Shown here piece by piece: positions 45,501 through 57,700 of a stretch of DNA of 64,000 bases; position 1 is the stretch's first letter, and each line of letters starts with the position of its first letter. Below the pieces are notes generated by a model. That model saw only the letters and a program-made list of their open reading frames with translations. It made no database searches and was not told where the DNA came from. A program made the translations under genes and the position numbers. Origin of the DNA: Branchiostoma belcheri (lineage: Eukaryota > Chordata > Leptocardii > Amphioxiformes > Branchiostomatidae); NCBI RefSeq assembly GCF_001625305.1, contig NW_017804420.1, positions 1,290,961 to 1,354,960 of the forward strand. Reading direction: 5' to 3'.

Positions 45501-48500
45501 AATGAAGCATGCATTAAAGGCATGTGTCCCCTGTGTTTCCCACCTGCCCTGGTCCCCGAGTGCGTCCACAAATAAAGGGGAGTCCGAGTCGACGTCGGCC
45601 AGCTTGCATTTTTTCAGTCTGCCCAGTTTTACCGATGGATTTTGAGAGGGGAGCGCCGAAGGCGCTCGTAATTTAGGGGGGTCCGGGGGAATACTCCCCC
45701 GGGAAATTTAGGATTTTTAAGCCTTCAAAAACGCAATTTCCCGCATTTTGAGAGGCAAATCATGGTGTTGAGAGTGTTTGTCGGTTCTTCTGATGTTTTC
45801 ATATTTTACTCAAGATTTTTGTTAATTTGCCTGTCAAGGTTGATGGATTCGTTAAAAAAAATCTGTAACTGTCCGCAAACTTCCGGAAATTGAAGGGAAA
45901 ACTGGTTCTGGCTAGAGCCGAAGGGACCGAGCGCCAAAGGGGGTCCGGGGGCATTCTCCCCCGGGAAATTTTGTATTTTTATACCTTCAATGACGCATTT
46001 TCCTGCACTTTGAAAGGCGTAACGAAGAATTATTCATTAACGCTTAACGCTGAATTTAGGATGACAAATAACGTTTTACGTTGAATTAAAACGACCCATA
46101 ACGCTTCACGAGGAATATACTGATAACGCTTAACGTTGAATTAGAGCCGGCCGGCAACGATTAACGGTAAATTAAAATAGCCCATAACGGTTAACGAAAA
46201 AGGGCATGCAGACCCTCATATATGCATGGCCAGGTTTGCTTGTTTACAGAAATACGACTATGGGAGTCCCGGACTATAGACTGTCTTTTAGAAAATGCAA
46301 ATGGGAGAAAGAAGCCATTCATTTGCCCCAATACAGATCACATGAGGTCTCCAAAACATTTTATCTACAAGGAGATTCTCAAGGGGCATGAGGAGTCTAT
46401 TGGCCCCAATTACAAACTATATACAGTGTATCAGTGCCTTAAAATTGAATAGCTCTGTTCTACTGCTACTGCTGAAGATATAATGGAAGTCATCAAGTTT
46501 AACCTGTCAATTGTACATGTATGGATGATACAAGCTATACATTTCCATGACTGGACTGTTTGGTCCACCTAATGTGCATTTCAGGTAAAAGATTGTATAT
46601 GACCATTCTTTGCATACATTTTCCAGACGATTATTTTGCGTCACAAACGCCCACATTATGTGACATATATGTCCCAGTTCGGAGACCTGAACTATGGAGC
46701 AATCTCAGACATAATAAAAAAACTGTTTGTTTCAGGTTCAGTATGCTATAAAATATTTGGGTAAAAAGTCAATCAGTATGTTGCATTACTCAAGGAGGTT
46801 CAGTGAATTACCTAAGAGAACATTTTAAAACTTGCTTCAAGATGTCGTGATGTCGTAAATATTTCAGATTGAAAACTGGTTCCAGGGAACTAAGAAAACA
46901 ATTACTGCTTGTCTGTCCTTCAATGTAAAGTAGGACATTCCCGAAAAGGTTCGACTGGGTCGGCAGTCACTTTGAAATCCTTGATAAGAGGATAGCAGAT
47001 CTATAAATAGTACAGATAAATTCACCTTTATCGTGTTGACATCGTTTTGTTATCTAAAATGTGTCTTGTCTGAAAACAAACATTTCCCTTCAGTTTGCCA
47101 GCATCTGCAGAGGTTGCTTCTGTTTTACCATTCATCTTCATTGCTTGTCAGTTTTAGAGCAATGTCTAATTTTCACTAGACTGCACGAAAACTACTTCTA
47201 AATGTCATCACTTGGCTACAAGTTTAAAACAAACAGAAGTCCCTAATGGATTGATAAGCTACATGAACACATAAACACATGAAAAGAAAAGATAAGATAC
47301 ACATGGATTTAACATATGGAAAAATTTGGAATATTTGTTTGATCAATACAGTACACAGATTTTAGAACTTCAAAAGACACAGTTTGGCATTACGTTTGTT
47401 CTACAACTTTACTTGGAGCTATGTCATTTTTGCCCACTAATCCTTCGCTGTGAATCCAATCTATTAAGCCATTTAATAAACGAGCTATGGCTCATTGGCA
47501 TTAAAAATAATACATTTATGCAAACTGTTTGTCTATCTAATCTGTTTCAATCCTGAGTTAATCCATCTGAGTATCTCTTGGGTGGAGATCAGAGTGAGCA
47601 AGTATTTCCCATGGGAGTAAACCACTGCTACTGTGCAGCAAAAACAGTCCATGTACTTGTTTCACACTGAAAATGTATCAGACATCAGTGCCAGTGGCCT
47701 AGGGCATGTTGAGCATTCAAAGTCGAAAAGCTTTTAAAACAAAATACAAACAGCAACTAGAGTTCCCCGATCTCATACCTTCGCCAAATGATGTTAATCT
47801 TTATGACTGACAAAGTTAAGATTAGATTATTCCCCCCTGATTTAAGAAATAGGAACCTAATTTTCATGAATTATATCATTTTATCATAATCTCAACCAAA
47901 AAAACAGTCTTATATTAACAAAGAATGCATTCTAGCATTTCCTAATAAATTATGCAAATGAGGTCCTGATTTGAATAAATTATGTTTAATGATGTTCACC
48001 TCAATTTAACTTTCAAATACCACAAGTATGAAATTCCAGGCAGTTATCATTACATAATTATAAAATTTTCTCATTAATTATGCAAATTAAGTCATTATTA
48101 ACATAATCAACATCTTCCTGTGTTTCTCTCGTTGTCAATTACCAATGTCACAAGCTTCAATTGTTCTATCATGGAATGCAGCTGATTTATAGAATTTCCC
48201 CATAAATTATGCAAATTACATCCATATTTGCATAATTTTCACATAATTATATTAAGCATCACGTAAGCTACCTACATACCAAAAATCACGACGATCCGTC
48301 AACCAGTTCTTGAGTTATCCCCTTTTGAATATTTTCAAGAATTTATCCCTGCAGTTCCAGAGCAAGCCGCTAGGGGGCCCAAACTCACGTCACTTCTTTC
48401 CCAGCACAAGAGCTACCTACCATCCAAATTTCATCACCATAGCATGGCTAGATCATGAGATATCAAAACCGGAAGTTCAGCTGCAGTACCATTACAAGCC

Positions 48501-51500
48501 GCTAGGGGGTCCAAAATCTAATCATTTTGAGGTCTCATCAAGACCTACCCACCTACCAAGTATCAAGACAATCCATCAATGCCTTCTCAAGTTATCGTGT
48601 TTACAGACAGACAGACACACACACACACACACACATACACGAACGCCCCTGAAAACATAACCTTCTTGGCGAAGGTAAATATTTGTGAGAACTGTCCCAG
48701 AGTCTGTTTTCCTTATGTTACTGTCTTTTTTGTTTCCAAAATCACTGACACTACAGCAACATTATAGATATCAGAAACAGTTCTGATATTATGGTTGTGG
48801 CTCTGTTAGTTACAATCGAGATTAACAAATTGAAGTTGTCACATGGCCAAAAATCTACTAGTACCTTGGTTTTCTAACAACTGACTTTTTTACCTCCGGG
48901 GAAGGAGACATCCTTCCGCGAGGAGGTTTTACTATTGTTCGAAACATTTCTGTCAGCAGCTGTTTCTCGCGATCGGCTGGACGGATTGGTCTGTTGTTCG
49001 GTGTACGTATTGCTATTGGGCTGCAGATGATGCAGAACGTTTTTGTTTAATTGTATATGTGTTTATGGGCGTCGAAATAAAAGGTTTTTAAGTGCTCCAG
49101 ACACCCCCGCCATGCTGAAAATGGAATTTACCATGTTGTTAAGGAATGGGGAGGTTTCAGTTTTGGGTCTTACCATTTAAAAGGGGTCAAACAGAGGGGT
49201 GTCTGCTTCCGATATGTATTTTGAAATATTATCGCAGTTGTATCTCGCGTTGGGGTAGACTGGACTCGGTGTATGTTCTTCTAATGGGCTGTAGATGGTG
49301 CAGGTTTTTTTGTTTTTATTGTATATGTGTTTTGGGGCGTAAAAATCTGAAAATCGTCGCGCGCGGCGCTGGGCTGGCTGCCAGCGCAACTTCCGGGTGG
49401 GCCAATGGGTCAGGGGTCAACGCCCTCTTGCGCAATCTTGGATGTTTTCGGCGTATAGTACGACTTCTTAACTTACAAATACCGTGGTATACTGTCTCAG
49501 ACGTTCTCGACATGCATTTTTACCGTGGGTACATGGTATGGGCTGCAGATGAAAATGTTGACCAGTCCTGTATTAACACAACCAGGAACGCTAAATCTAA
49601 CACATAAAATTCAACACCATCAACTATACAGAACAAACAACATGGAAAAATATACAATAAAAAGCCCGGAGGTATAAAATCTCAGATTTTACTTGTTTAT
49701 TTCTAATTTGGGTCTGTAACCTGGATCTTTTAAAATTTAATGCCATCCCAACATTTTACCATGCAGCATTTACGTGAAGTCTAATAACATCATATCAGAG
49801 TGCTGTTAGCTTTTTATTAGTTCTATTGGATTTAAAATACACATTTTCAGTCCACTCTTGTTTTATGAGGTGTTTATGGCCCCACCGTGGGGTCACAAGG
49901 TCCCATGGTGTGAATGTTTGCATTTCGTCTGACGCCCTCCCTACATACATTAAAACTTTATCAATATGTACACAAGCACTGACGTTTTTCCTGTTCCTTT
50001 CTGTTGCACAATGGACGTTAAACTTGACTATGCTCTTGCCTAATGAACGTGAGTGTACGAAAAGATAAACTCTTGTGTTTTCTAGATGCTTAGAAACAGT
50101 TGCATCATCATAATTTGTTCCCACATATTTCAGCTTCCATAGAACTTGGATGATTAATTGCATGGTTGACAGAAAGCAGGACAAAGGTCAAAGTTTTTCT
50201 ACATGTCCTTGCAAAAAATGGCTTCAAATTCTACACAAAACAAATTAGCAAAAATTCCACCCAAAAAGACATGGTAATTAGCTAAAGAAAATTAACTGTA
50301 GTTTCATGGTACATTCTACTACATTAGAGCATTAAAACAACCAATTTACATGGTATAAACTGATTGAGGAAACTTCCACATAATACTAGTATATCTCCAG
50401 ACCAACTGTGGTAGCAATAGATTGTGCCCTTAGGAAAGAATGTTACAATTACAAAGGAGTCTTTCCAGCATACTAAAGAAGACCTCCTACAGACAATGCT
50501 ATCACGCTGGTCTATCTGACCTGATTCTCAGAGAATACTGCAGAACAATCCTCAAACTAAGTGAGACAGGGAAAGTGGATACTTTAAGAGGCTTTGTTTT
50601 TAATCCTTCAACAGCAAAAGTTGAGATAACACCTGTTTGCTACCAGAAGACACTAACATACCCAGATGCACCCTTTCTCTGGTCTTACAGAAGACAAATG
50701 AGTTCACAAAGGCATAGGATGACTTCAGGCTACTGAGTTGTGTCATTGCCGCAAGCGAATAACAATAAAAAACTGTACATTTACTGACTTCAGGTGTGGC
50801 AACCATCAAAGCAATCTTAACTGTTGTTTTCGTTCAATTTTCTGCTTCACAGTAAGTTGGTACTGGCCAAACAAGGTGCTGGGACATTGTTTTGACTTTT
50901 CTGACTAAAGCACCATTTTGGTGACAGAATTTAAGATAGTTAAAAGATACCAATATATATTTTTCATCAGCCATTTTCTTCGTCACAATGTTCCATTCTT
51001 TTATGCTGCTTGTTTCATGTTTGTTATGAAAATTGGGTAAAACCAGATTTAAGTGCATAGCACAGCACATCTTTGTGTGAGGGCAAGTCTGGATGAGTTG
51101 CCTAGTGATTTCTGGTGTTGGGTTTTCATAGTTGGATTTGCTGTAAAGTTCCATAACAGCAGCTGACATCAGCACTGGATAAGATGGTGTAAATGATTCA
51201 TGTACACTTATCACACATTAGCCTAGGCCACACCAATCTAATCAATTGGTTCTCGGATTCGCAGTGGTTTGATTAAAAGCTCAAAATTCATTGTAATATT
51301 TGGGGCAATTGTATGATGTCTATGCCATTTTTTTCCCTGTTTCCCATATTTCTTTACAAAAAAACACATTAAATTGGTATGGCAATCAATGACTATGTGT
51401 ATCTGAATTTGTGAAAATAGAAAAGGCAACAATTTCTGCACAAAATCATAGCAACATGTTCATAGCGTAATGCTTTCCAAAAAGCTAATAATTGCTGACA

Positions 51501-52456
51501 TGAACGGGCAAAATAAAAAAATACTGTATGATTTTTAGTGTATGTGTACCACTGTCTACCCTGGCACCATAACACTTTTTGTGATGGCAGAATGGACATT
51601 TAGGCTGAATCTAACATGTTCTAACTCTGCTCTTTCGTTTCCAGTTTCCATGACAACTGAACACTTTAATAGGAGCAAAATTATCAGGAAAACATTTCTC
51701 CAACCCTCATACTCATAGGGCCTGGCACCTCCTGATGCCCCCTGAAAAACGTGCTAAACCTGCGGTTCTACCCACCAGCATGTGTCCACTGTTGCCACCC
51801 GTATTTGTTCATTTTCTTCACCATGACGAAAGGTTTGGACGTGAAGCGTCCATCTGTCTGCAACCTTGCAGGCGACCAAATAAGCCTCCTAATCCATCCA
51901 AGTCGGAAATCATTAAGTAAAACAAAATTATGCTAACCAAAAAGGTGTGAAAACTGTGAGGAAGGGGGCTAGTTTGTAGAGTCACGCGTACGAACGTTTG
52001 AGTAAACTTTAGGAATACATGTTTAGTCCACAACTCACCTAAGCTCTCGATGACGAAGTGACGAGGTGGTCGGAGCGACCGTCTCGTCCAGGCGTCTCGC
52101 AGCGCCTCCAAGTCCTGCTCCGAGCCTTGGACGAACAGGGTCTGAGGATCGAACCAGCCCAGGTAGTCGATGCGGTTGATACCGCTTACCAAGTCCTTGT
52201 TCCAGTAGGAGTTGCGATTCTGGGCGACGAAGTCCGAGAAAATGTCCCGGCCCGTCCGCGTCAGGGACTGGGGGCGTTCGTCGTCCGCGATCTTCAGGAG
52301 GATGGCGAGGGAATGCGGCGCTAGCAGGATGCCGTGAGACGTCCTGTCAGCCTTCCCCGACATTTTGTCCTTGTTCCTGTGGCGTCTCTTGACTCCGGGT
52401 GAGACTCGGGCCGTGTCAGCGGCGCATTTACATGACACAGGCTGCGGGTCTCCCAT
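33534..52456 (-). CDS. STOX: Storkhead-box winged-helix protein (STOX1/2 orthologue)
   Basis: Coding exons in transcript order: 52456-52039, 39364-39249, 37836-37735, 36844-36595, 36386-36252, 35743-35581, 35353-35179, 34844-33534. All phases agree; 889 residues. Exon 1 matches the start of human STOX1: LAPHSLAILLKI, NSYWNKDL and LRDAWTRRSLRPPRHF. The winged helix (about 140-225) reads SQSHFIPLPDVLCQTI, PLPDQDVLHELLGELIKERK and EEYRIVTPETY. Downstream, conserved islands match vertebrate STOX2: FGIKIFRW, FSGQFPPED, SELTVENL, and MDSGFNSPRTR near residue 755. The large last exon starts with a basic KPKSKHSDERHRKRRHRKHR tract, a likely nuclear signal, and is otherwise low in complexity. STOX proteins are DNA-binding regulators. 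A second in-frame ATG at codon 32 is an alternative start. Confidence 0.94.
35860..36185. repeat. 62 bp minisatellite in a STOX intron
   Basis: Five copies and a partial sixth of a unit containing TCCTTGGTGCTGATTGGCCA, TCAATTTACTTTCCTTGTG and TTATTGGCTATTGCAA. Copies 3 to 5 are nearly identical, so the expansion is recent. Each unit carries two inverted CCAAT-like motifs (ATTGG). Confidence 0.95.
36463..36548 (+). mobile_element. Truncated SINE tail
   Basis: GGTGCCCTAGACACAGTGGA, CTAACAACTCACTACC and GGCCTGAGAAAGTCTATG match the last ~90 bp of the SINE at 27220-27480, so this is a 5'-truncated copy. It lies between two STOX exons. Confidence 0.75.
38760..39235 (+). mobile_element. Degenerate 3' end of a non-LTR retrotransposon (CR1/L2-like)
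   Basis: A plus-strand ORF at 38767-39048 ends with LLPNIVEASSLDSLKQRLQ, which resembles the short C-terminal motif (LP..VVEA.SL..FK.RL) that closes many CR1/L2-type reverse transcriptase ORFs. It is followed by a tail with repeated CTATACAGATA blocks, as such elements often have. Only this end is present. It sits antisense inside a STOX intron. Based on motif memory only. Confidence 0.45.
45307..46223. mobile_element. Non-autonomous DNA transposon with TIRs and subterminal repeats
   Basis: Ends are exact inverted copies: ATATATGAGGGTCTGCATG at 45307-45325 and its reverse complement at 46205-46223. Inside each end lie regularly spaced ~33 bp units built on TAACGCTTAACGGTAAATT: three at the left and about six at the right, all in one direction. 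The middle holds a ~115 bp segment twice (about 45646 and 45905), each with a GTCCGGGGG...CCCCCGGG palindrome. No transposase. The host site appears to be TATAT, which overlaps the ends, so the exact duplication is unclear. The superfamily is not assigned. Confidence 0.85.
47776..48677. mobile_element. Repeat element with short terminal inverted repeats
   Basis: Begins ATACCTTCGCCAAATG and ends TTCTTGGCGAAGGTAAAT, so ACCTTCGCCA is inverted at the two ends, about 900 bp apart. The interior has repeated TAAATTATGCAAAT strings and two copies of a ~130 bp segment with CAAGCCGCTAGGGGG (48362 and 48496), and an AC microsatellite at 48613-48640 next to GACAGACAGAC. This is non-coding repeat sequence. 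Confidence 0.65.
49005..49560. repeat. Diverged ~280 bp direct repeats
   Basis: The block TGGGCTGCAGATGATGCAG, GTTTTTGTTTAATTGTATATG and TGTTTATGGGCGT at 49017-49075 recurs at 49288-49340, with part of it again near 49538. The 153-codon plus ORF here runs through the repeats and has no domain. Confidence 0.6.
51222..51320. mobile_element. Deletion derivative of a MITE
   Basis: CTAGGCCACACCAATCTAAT, TTGGTTCTCGGATTCG and GCAGTGGTTTGATTAAAAG follow each other directly. In the fuller copy at 62812-63191 the last two blocks are separated by about 150 bp. Confidence 0.7.
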
Positions 52457-54713
52457 CGTGGACTCTCGGCCGACTGGCTTTCTGCTTGTTGTGGGGTCCA
52501 GACGCAGAACAAATCAAACACGGGGCTATGATTGGAGGTTCCGGGGACGCTTGATCAAACAAATAAAACAGTTTCATCATGCTCATATAACAACGAAAGC
52601 TTTATGACGGGTAATTCTATTAATCTGTTGATTTTAAAAACTTAACAAATGGATATCAACGAAATTGGTTGACTTTGTACAAACTTTTTGGCATGAAAGG
52701 ATCGTCCGCGTCCTACTTGAACAGCCTCCCATTTGTTGAACTAAAGAGGTGGAGAACAAAGCAACCGCTGTTTGTCAATCAAATCTCAAGCGAACTCCCG
52801 TTGTTTTCAGGTTAGCTGCCTGTCCACAAAGGTGAAAAAGTTGTGGAAATTAATTAATCCGACAATATTTTATGGAATCAATGTTTCTCTTTATCTAAAG
52901 TCTACCATAGACACTATGTAATGGCTAACATTTACGATGTTCTTCAGAATTTAGTGTTATTTTTGTAGGCATAAAACAATCGCTGCAACAGACAGCTACA
53001 AAAGTTGCGGTGGTGAAGTTGCGACACCTGTCATACCTGTAGGCAATACACCTAGGAATACACAAGTGCACCCAAGGGGTATCCTTCCATCTGATAACAG
53101 CTTTTGTTGGTACTTAATGGACCACAACAGACACACACCTTTTGTTCTACCTGTGAAAGTCTCTCTTTGATAGGGGCAGATTGTCTTTGAGAAGCCTTTC
53201 AATATATCTCATGGTATCAATGATCTGGTAGAAAGATAGTTTTCACTGACATACATGTATATTCATTCTGTGGTGGTACAAATTTAGTATTTTTTTTATT
53301 ATATATGACACACATGCTTATCTCCAAGCCGATCTTATGGTGGCTGACAGAAAAGACACCAGTACAAAAAAGAAAGCCAGATGAAAATGCCTAAAAACAC
53401 ACAGAATATAAGCCGAAGCTAAACCTTTGCTAGGACTGAGAGCAATGTACTCATTTGAACTAGCAAACTCATGGTTTAAAAAAATAAATAAAAGCAAAGC
53501 AACTACAGGCAGTGTACTTTATGAACGAGGACTAAATGTTGAATAAGAAAGCTACAACCCAAGAATACTGTTAATTTTACGAAGGAAATGATAAAATCAT
53601 AAATAATGGTGGAAATTTTTTTAATGTTAAAACTTGAGTGTTTGTGAAAACGTTGTCTAGCATTAAGGACAGCATGCTATCATTTATTATTCTAATTAGC
53701 CAATAAAACCTACTTATGGAGTCAACCTGATTGATCATCTATTGAGGACCAATGCCCTGGGGACACACACAAAATGTTCTACCAAAATTTAAAGCCCCCT
53801 TTGGTATTGTTCACCTCCTTTTAAAGTACAATGTACCATTTCAATACTGGTAGTATTTGATAATTCTAATTAGATAAATTATCAGGAAGTGAGGTTACCG
53901 ACGAATCCCAAAGCCCACCGACTGTTAAAGCCTGGATATGCAAAATATTTGACAGATAAGCAGCCACTCTTTCATTGGCCAAACCAGTAATTGCCATGCT
54001 ATTATTGGTTGAACTGTTAATTATGATGCACAGTCATGATTGGTCTATTCAATGTTCATAGCCAGTTTGTGCAAAGTACCACTAATACATTTCAATCATA
54101 GTTCCATTCAATATCCTAAGAAATACATTCAAGTCCTAAGAAATACATTAAAGTAACATTTCTAGCTGTATACACGTGTATGATAATTACAGCAAAAAAA
54201 CATTAATTATCATAACAATACACAATGGCATACACATTCAAGTACACAAACATCAGGTAACAAGTCATTTTATTTCTGTTACTGTTTCCTTTAACTGTAC
54301 ATGTAATAAAAACTTTCATATCCATAGGGCCCATTTCACAAGTACTGAATTTTGTAACATTAATACTACTGAGAGGGATGGAGGCTCATGATGATGATGA
54401 TTGCTAATTGTGTGTTTTCCAAAGACAAAATTTTTGTCCATTCCTTTACGAGTCTGTCCTTGGCAGCAGTAATGTTCAATTCCAACAGTTCCAACTCAGC
54501 CTGCAAATTTAACAGAACCGTTTTCCATCCCAATACAACAGAGTGCTGTGAATACGCTCGGGCAATGTACACTCGAGTACACTACACTGGCAAAAAATCA
54601 TCCGTACTTTCGCAAGATTAGTATTCATTGCAGGCATCATGCTAGGAACACATGTATGTACAAGCTGTCTGTCTGTCACTGGTCAGAAAAATGCTGTCCA
54701 GATTGTACTCTCT
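52457..54713. other. STOX promoter flank and NFU1 3' flank
   Basis: The STOX start at 52456 is followed upstream by ~100 bp with some CpG. A minus-strand AATAAA (plus TTTATT near 54268) is a candidate NFU1 polyadenylation signal. No other gene is recognised between 52.6 and 54.7 kb. Confidence 0.4.
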
Positions 54714-57700
54714 CTAGTCTTCAGCTTCCTTCTTGCCCTGTATGTCTCGCTTCATTCTCTCCTCAAACTTGGCAAACTCTTCTTTGGCAACGCTGTCCAC
54801 TTCATCTTCAGCCTGAGGTATGGGAATAGCACATTCAACTGCGTGTATGCTATGGTCATGATTCCAATCTCAGAGCCAGAACAGCCAGTTTGCAGGAATG
54901 ACGAGTATGATATAAAAGACAACTAAACACAAAAAAAGTGGATGAAATTAATCATGAGCGCTACTTGTGTAAGTAAATATATTCTTGATATGAACTGCAT
55001 GTAGTTATTTTTCATTCATGCAAACGGCTGTGGAATACTCATCCCTTCAATCTGCAACCAACTACATTTCCAGACTTAAACAATAAAGTTTGCTGGAAAG
55101 AAGTTCACATTCAATGATTTAACAGATATGACAAATCACTGTACTGATCTTACCTCTTCAACCCCCTGCACCTCTGGTATGTAGAACTGCAGCATGTTTT
55201 GTACGCCGCTTCTCAGAGTAACGACGGAGCTCGGACAGCTGGAGCACGACCCCTGCATCTTCAGCTTCACGATCCCCGTCGCGTGGTCAAACCCTACGTA
55301 CACGATATCTCCGCCATCTTCCTGCACCGTGGGTCTGGTTTTATAAAGGAAATTCAATGTTAACTTCACATGATCTACTGCTCTGTTTATTCTTAAATGC
55401 ATACATCTATATGGTGATAAGCCCCTCTAACTTTGTCCTGTCACTGGCTACATACTCAGTAATGTAATCCAATACCATAGGGTGCCTGCTACAACACCAG
55501 TTACCATGGTGACAGCTGTCTGGTCCAGGTCATTGACCTTATTTGTTTGGAAGGGAGGAAAAGGAAGAGGAAGAAGGAGCATTGCATGATAAATGATTTC
55601 ACCCACACCACTCTTTCCTGGTCTAATCCTACAAATCAAAACATGAAGAGCAGCCCCAACTGGAAACCCAAATTCCTACTTGGCTGAAGAATCCACGTCT
55701 CCTCTACTCTGTCTAAACCATGTACTTCCCAGGGACAGTGACAACTGACCTGATCCTGGTGTCCAGTAGCTCCTTAATCATCTGTACTGTCTCATCATCA
55801 TCTGGGTGGATGACTGGAGGAAACAACAAGAGTACCGTAAGTTTTACAAAACTGAAAGGATCTTTTGAAATCATTGCTCATCAGCTGATGCATTGTATTT
55901 TCCTTTTTGAATGGACAAGTACTATATTTAGATCATTTCCTTGGATGTTGACATGTGCCATGATTGAAAGCTGTATCAGGGGGAGCGGTATCTGTCTCTT
56001 CCCTCGATACAGCTCTCCTGAAAATAAACTGCCATCTAGCCATGCTCATAGAACACAAATGCTCTCTGTGCAAAGTCTGTGCAGGAGGCTAAAGACTGAC
56101 CTGTATCAGCTGGAGCAGGCTCGTCTGTCAGGATGGGGAGTCCACTGGCAAAGAAGTCCATGATGGTGGCAAAGATGTCAGGCTTGAGAATCTGCCAGTC
56201 ATACGTGTCATCATCCAACTGCATATGTAGAGGGGTATTTGATAGAAGAATCTTATAACAAGTAGAGTACAATCAGACAATAGAACGCTGTACAGAGTGA
56301 TTGGGAACTGCCATGTCAGTGTTGTATACATGTATATGCACTTACTGTATATTTGTATATTTCTGTCATTAAAAGTTGAAAACATTTTAATGCCATATAT
56401 ATAGGAATGGAAAGTTGATATGTGAATAAAGAATTGAACTGACAATACATTACTTTTACAAAAGAGTTAAGCAATATATAATAGTAAAGATTTGAATCAT
56501 TCCTTTGCATATGTACAGTACCTTCAGTTCCACATCATTAAGGATTACTATCCTGGTCCAAACATATCTGAATCATACATCTATCTCTTCCTCACCTTTG
56601 TGACAGTGATGAAATCTCTCCCAAAGAACACACCAGACACTCCTTCAATTCTGAAGAGTTGTCTGAAATAGGCAGCAAAACAATGAATCAGATACATAGT
56701 GACCAGCCCCTGCAGCTCTGTCCTGCCAATTGCTACATAATGTAATCCAATACCATAGGCTGTCTGCTACAGCACCAGTTACCACAGTGTCAGCTGTCTG
56801 GACCAGGTCATTGACTTTATTTGTTTGGAGAAGCAGAATATGAAGAAATGGAGCAAAAACATAGTCAACATAGAAGTCAACATAGATGCCTTTCCCCTTC
56901 CCTTCCACGTGTATACCAACCTTGCCAGAGGAGAAGCATGTGCTGAGCTGTGGTTGGGGAAGTCAAATGTTCCAGTCTCTAGAACCTCACAGCCTGGTAG
57001 GAACTTCAGACTGTTGGGGTTTGGTGTCTCCTGAATCTGGATAAACATGGTTCGTGCTGCAGCAACAGAATCAAAACAAAAGAACAGTAAGTAAGGTACT
57101 AGTATCCATGTTAACTTGAAAGTGAGTTTGTGTTGGTAGAAGCCATTATGATACATGTACCAGTTCGAACTGTGCTTTCCCAAGAACTCAAGAAATTGAA
57201 AATCCCTCAACAGAGACGGAGGGTGCCACAAACTTTCTGCAACTAATGATTCACCGCTCTTGAAGACACATGTGCTATCTACATAACGTGACCTTACAAA
57301 AGTGCTGGATTGCTCTGTGAGTCTTTGACAAAGACTTCAGATGAACAGTCAGAGGTTTGGGAAGGTTTTACTGACCTTGCTGCTGCTGTCCCACCCATGA
57401 TAACACCACTGGTCTGGCCAGAAGAGATGGACATCCCTCTGGGCCTCTTACTCTCTGTAACCCACTGTACAACCGCCCAGGTCTACAAAAGTAATATTTC
57501 AATTACATACCTTACATAATAACCACCAGGTTGATAGTGAAAATGTGGTTACAAACATGATGTAGTGGAAGGGCATGCCTCCATCACAATGTCATGCATT
57601 CGTCTGAGTTCTTAACAAGAAAGTGCAGATCAGACTTCTGACATCACTTCATAATTTTGTTGAATAAGATTCTATTAAACCTCCTTGATGGAAATAATTT

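Larger units (their letters stand above)
39365..52038 (-). other. STOX: STOX first intron, 12.7 kb
   Basis: The intron joins ESLG in exon 1 to GDVCQVQ in exon 2 in phase 1, the same position as vertebrate STOX1, where exon 1 also stops just before the winged helix. The interval holds the elements listed separately at 45.3, 47.8, 49.0 and 51.2 kb and no coding exon I can support. The ORFs at 49146-49607, 50440-50736 and 50834-51214 have no recognisable domain. Confidence 0.7.

Noticed and set aside
48600..48650. CRISPR-like or regulatory meaning for the AC/GACA run
   Set aside because: Simple microsatellite at the end of a dispersed repeat.
49146..49607. 153-codon plus-strand ORF in STOX intron 1
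   Set aside because: Spans direct repeats, has no domain, and codon content is not gene-like.
50834..51214. 126-codon minus-strand ORF
   Set aside because: No recognisable domain or family; it lies inside STOX intron 1 next to a MITE remnant. It has plausible length but no splice or homology support.
51818..52456. 212-codon minus-strand ORF as a stand-alone gene
   Set aside because: Only the first 139 codons are conserved; the ORF runs past a good donor at 52038 and is STOX exon 1.
55448..55639. Minus-strand ORFs at 55448-55639 and 56645-56908 as extra NFU1 exons
   Set aside because: Both read through family B repeats, and the NFU1 exons on either side already join in phase.
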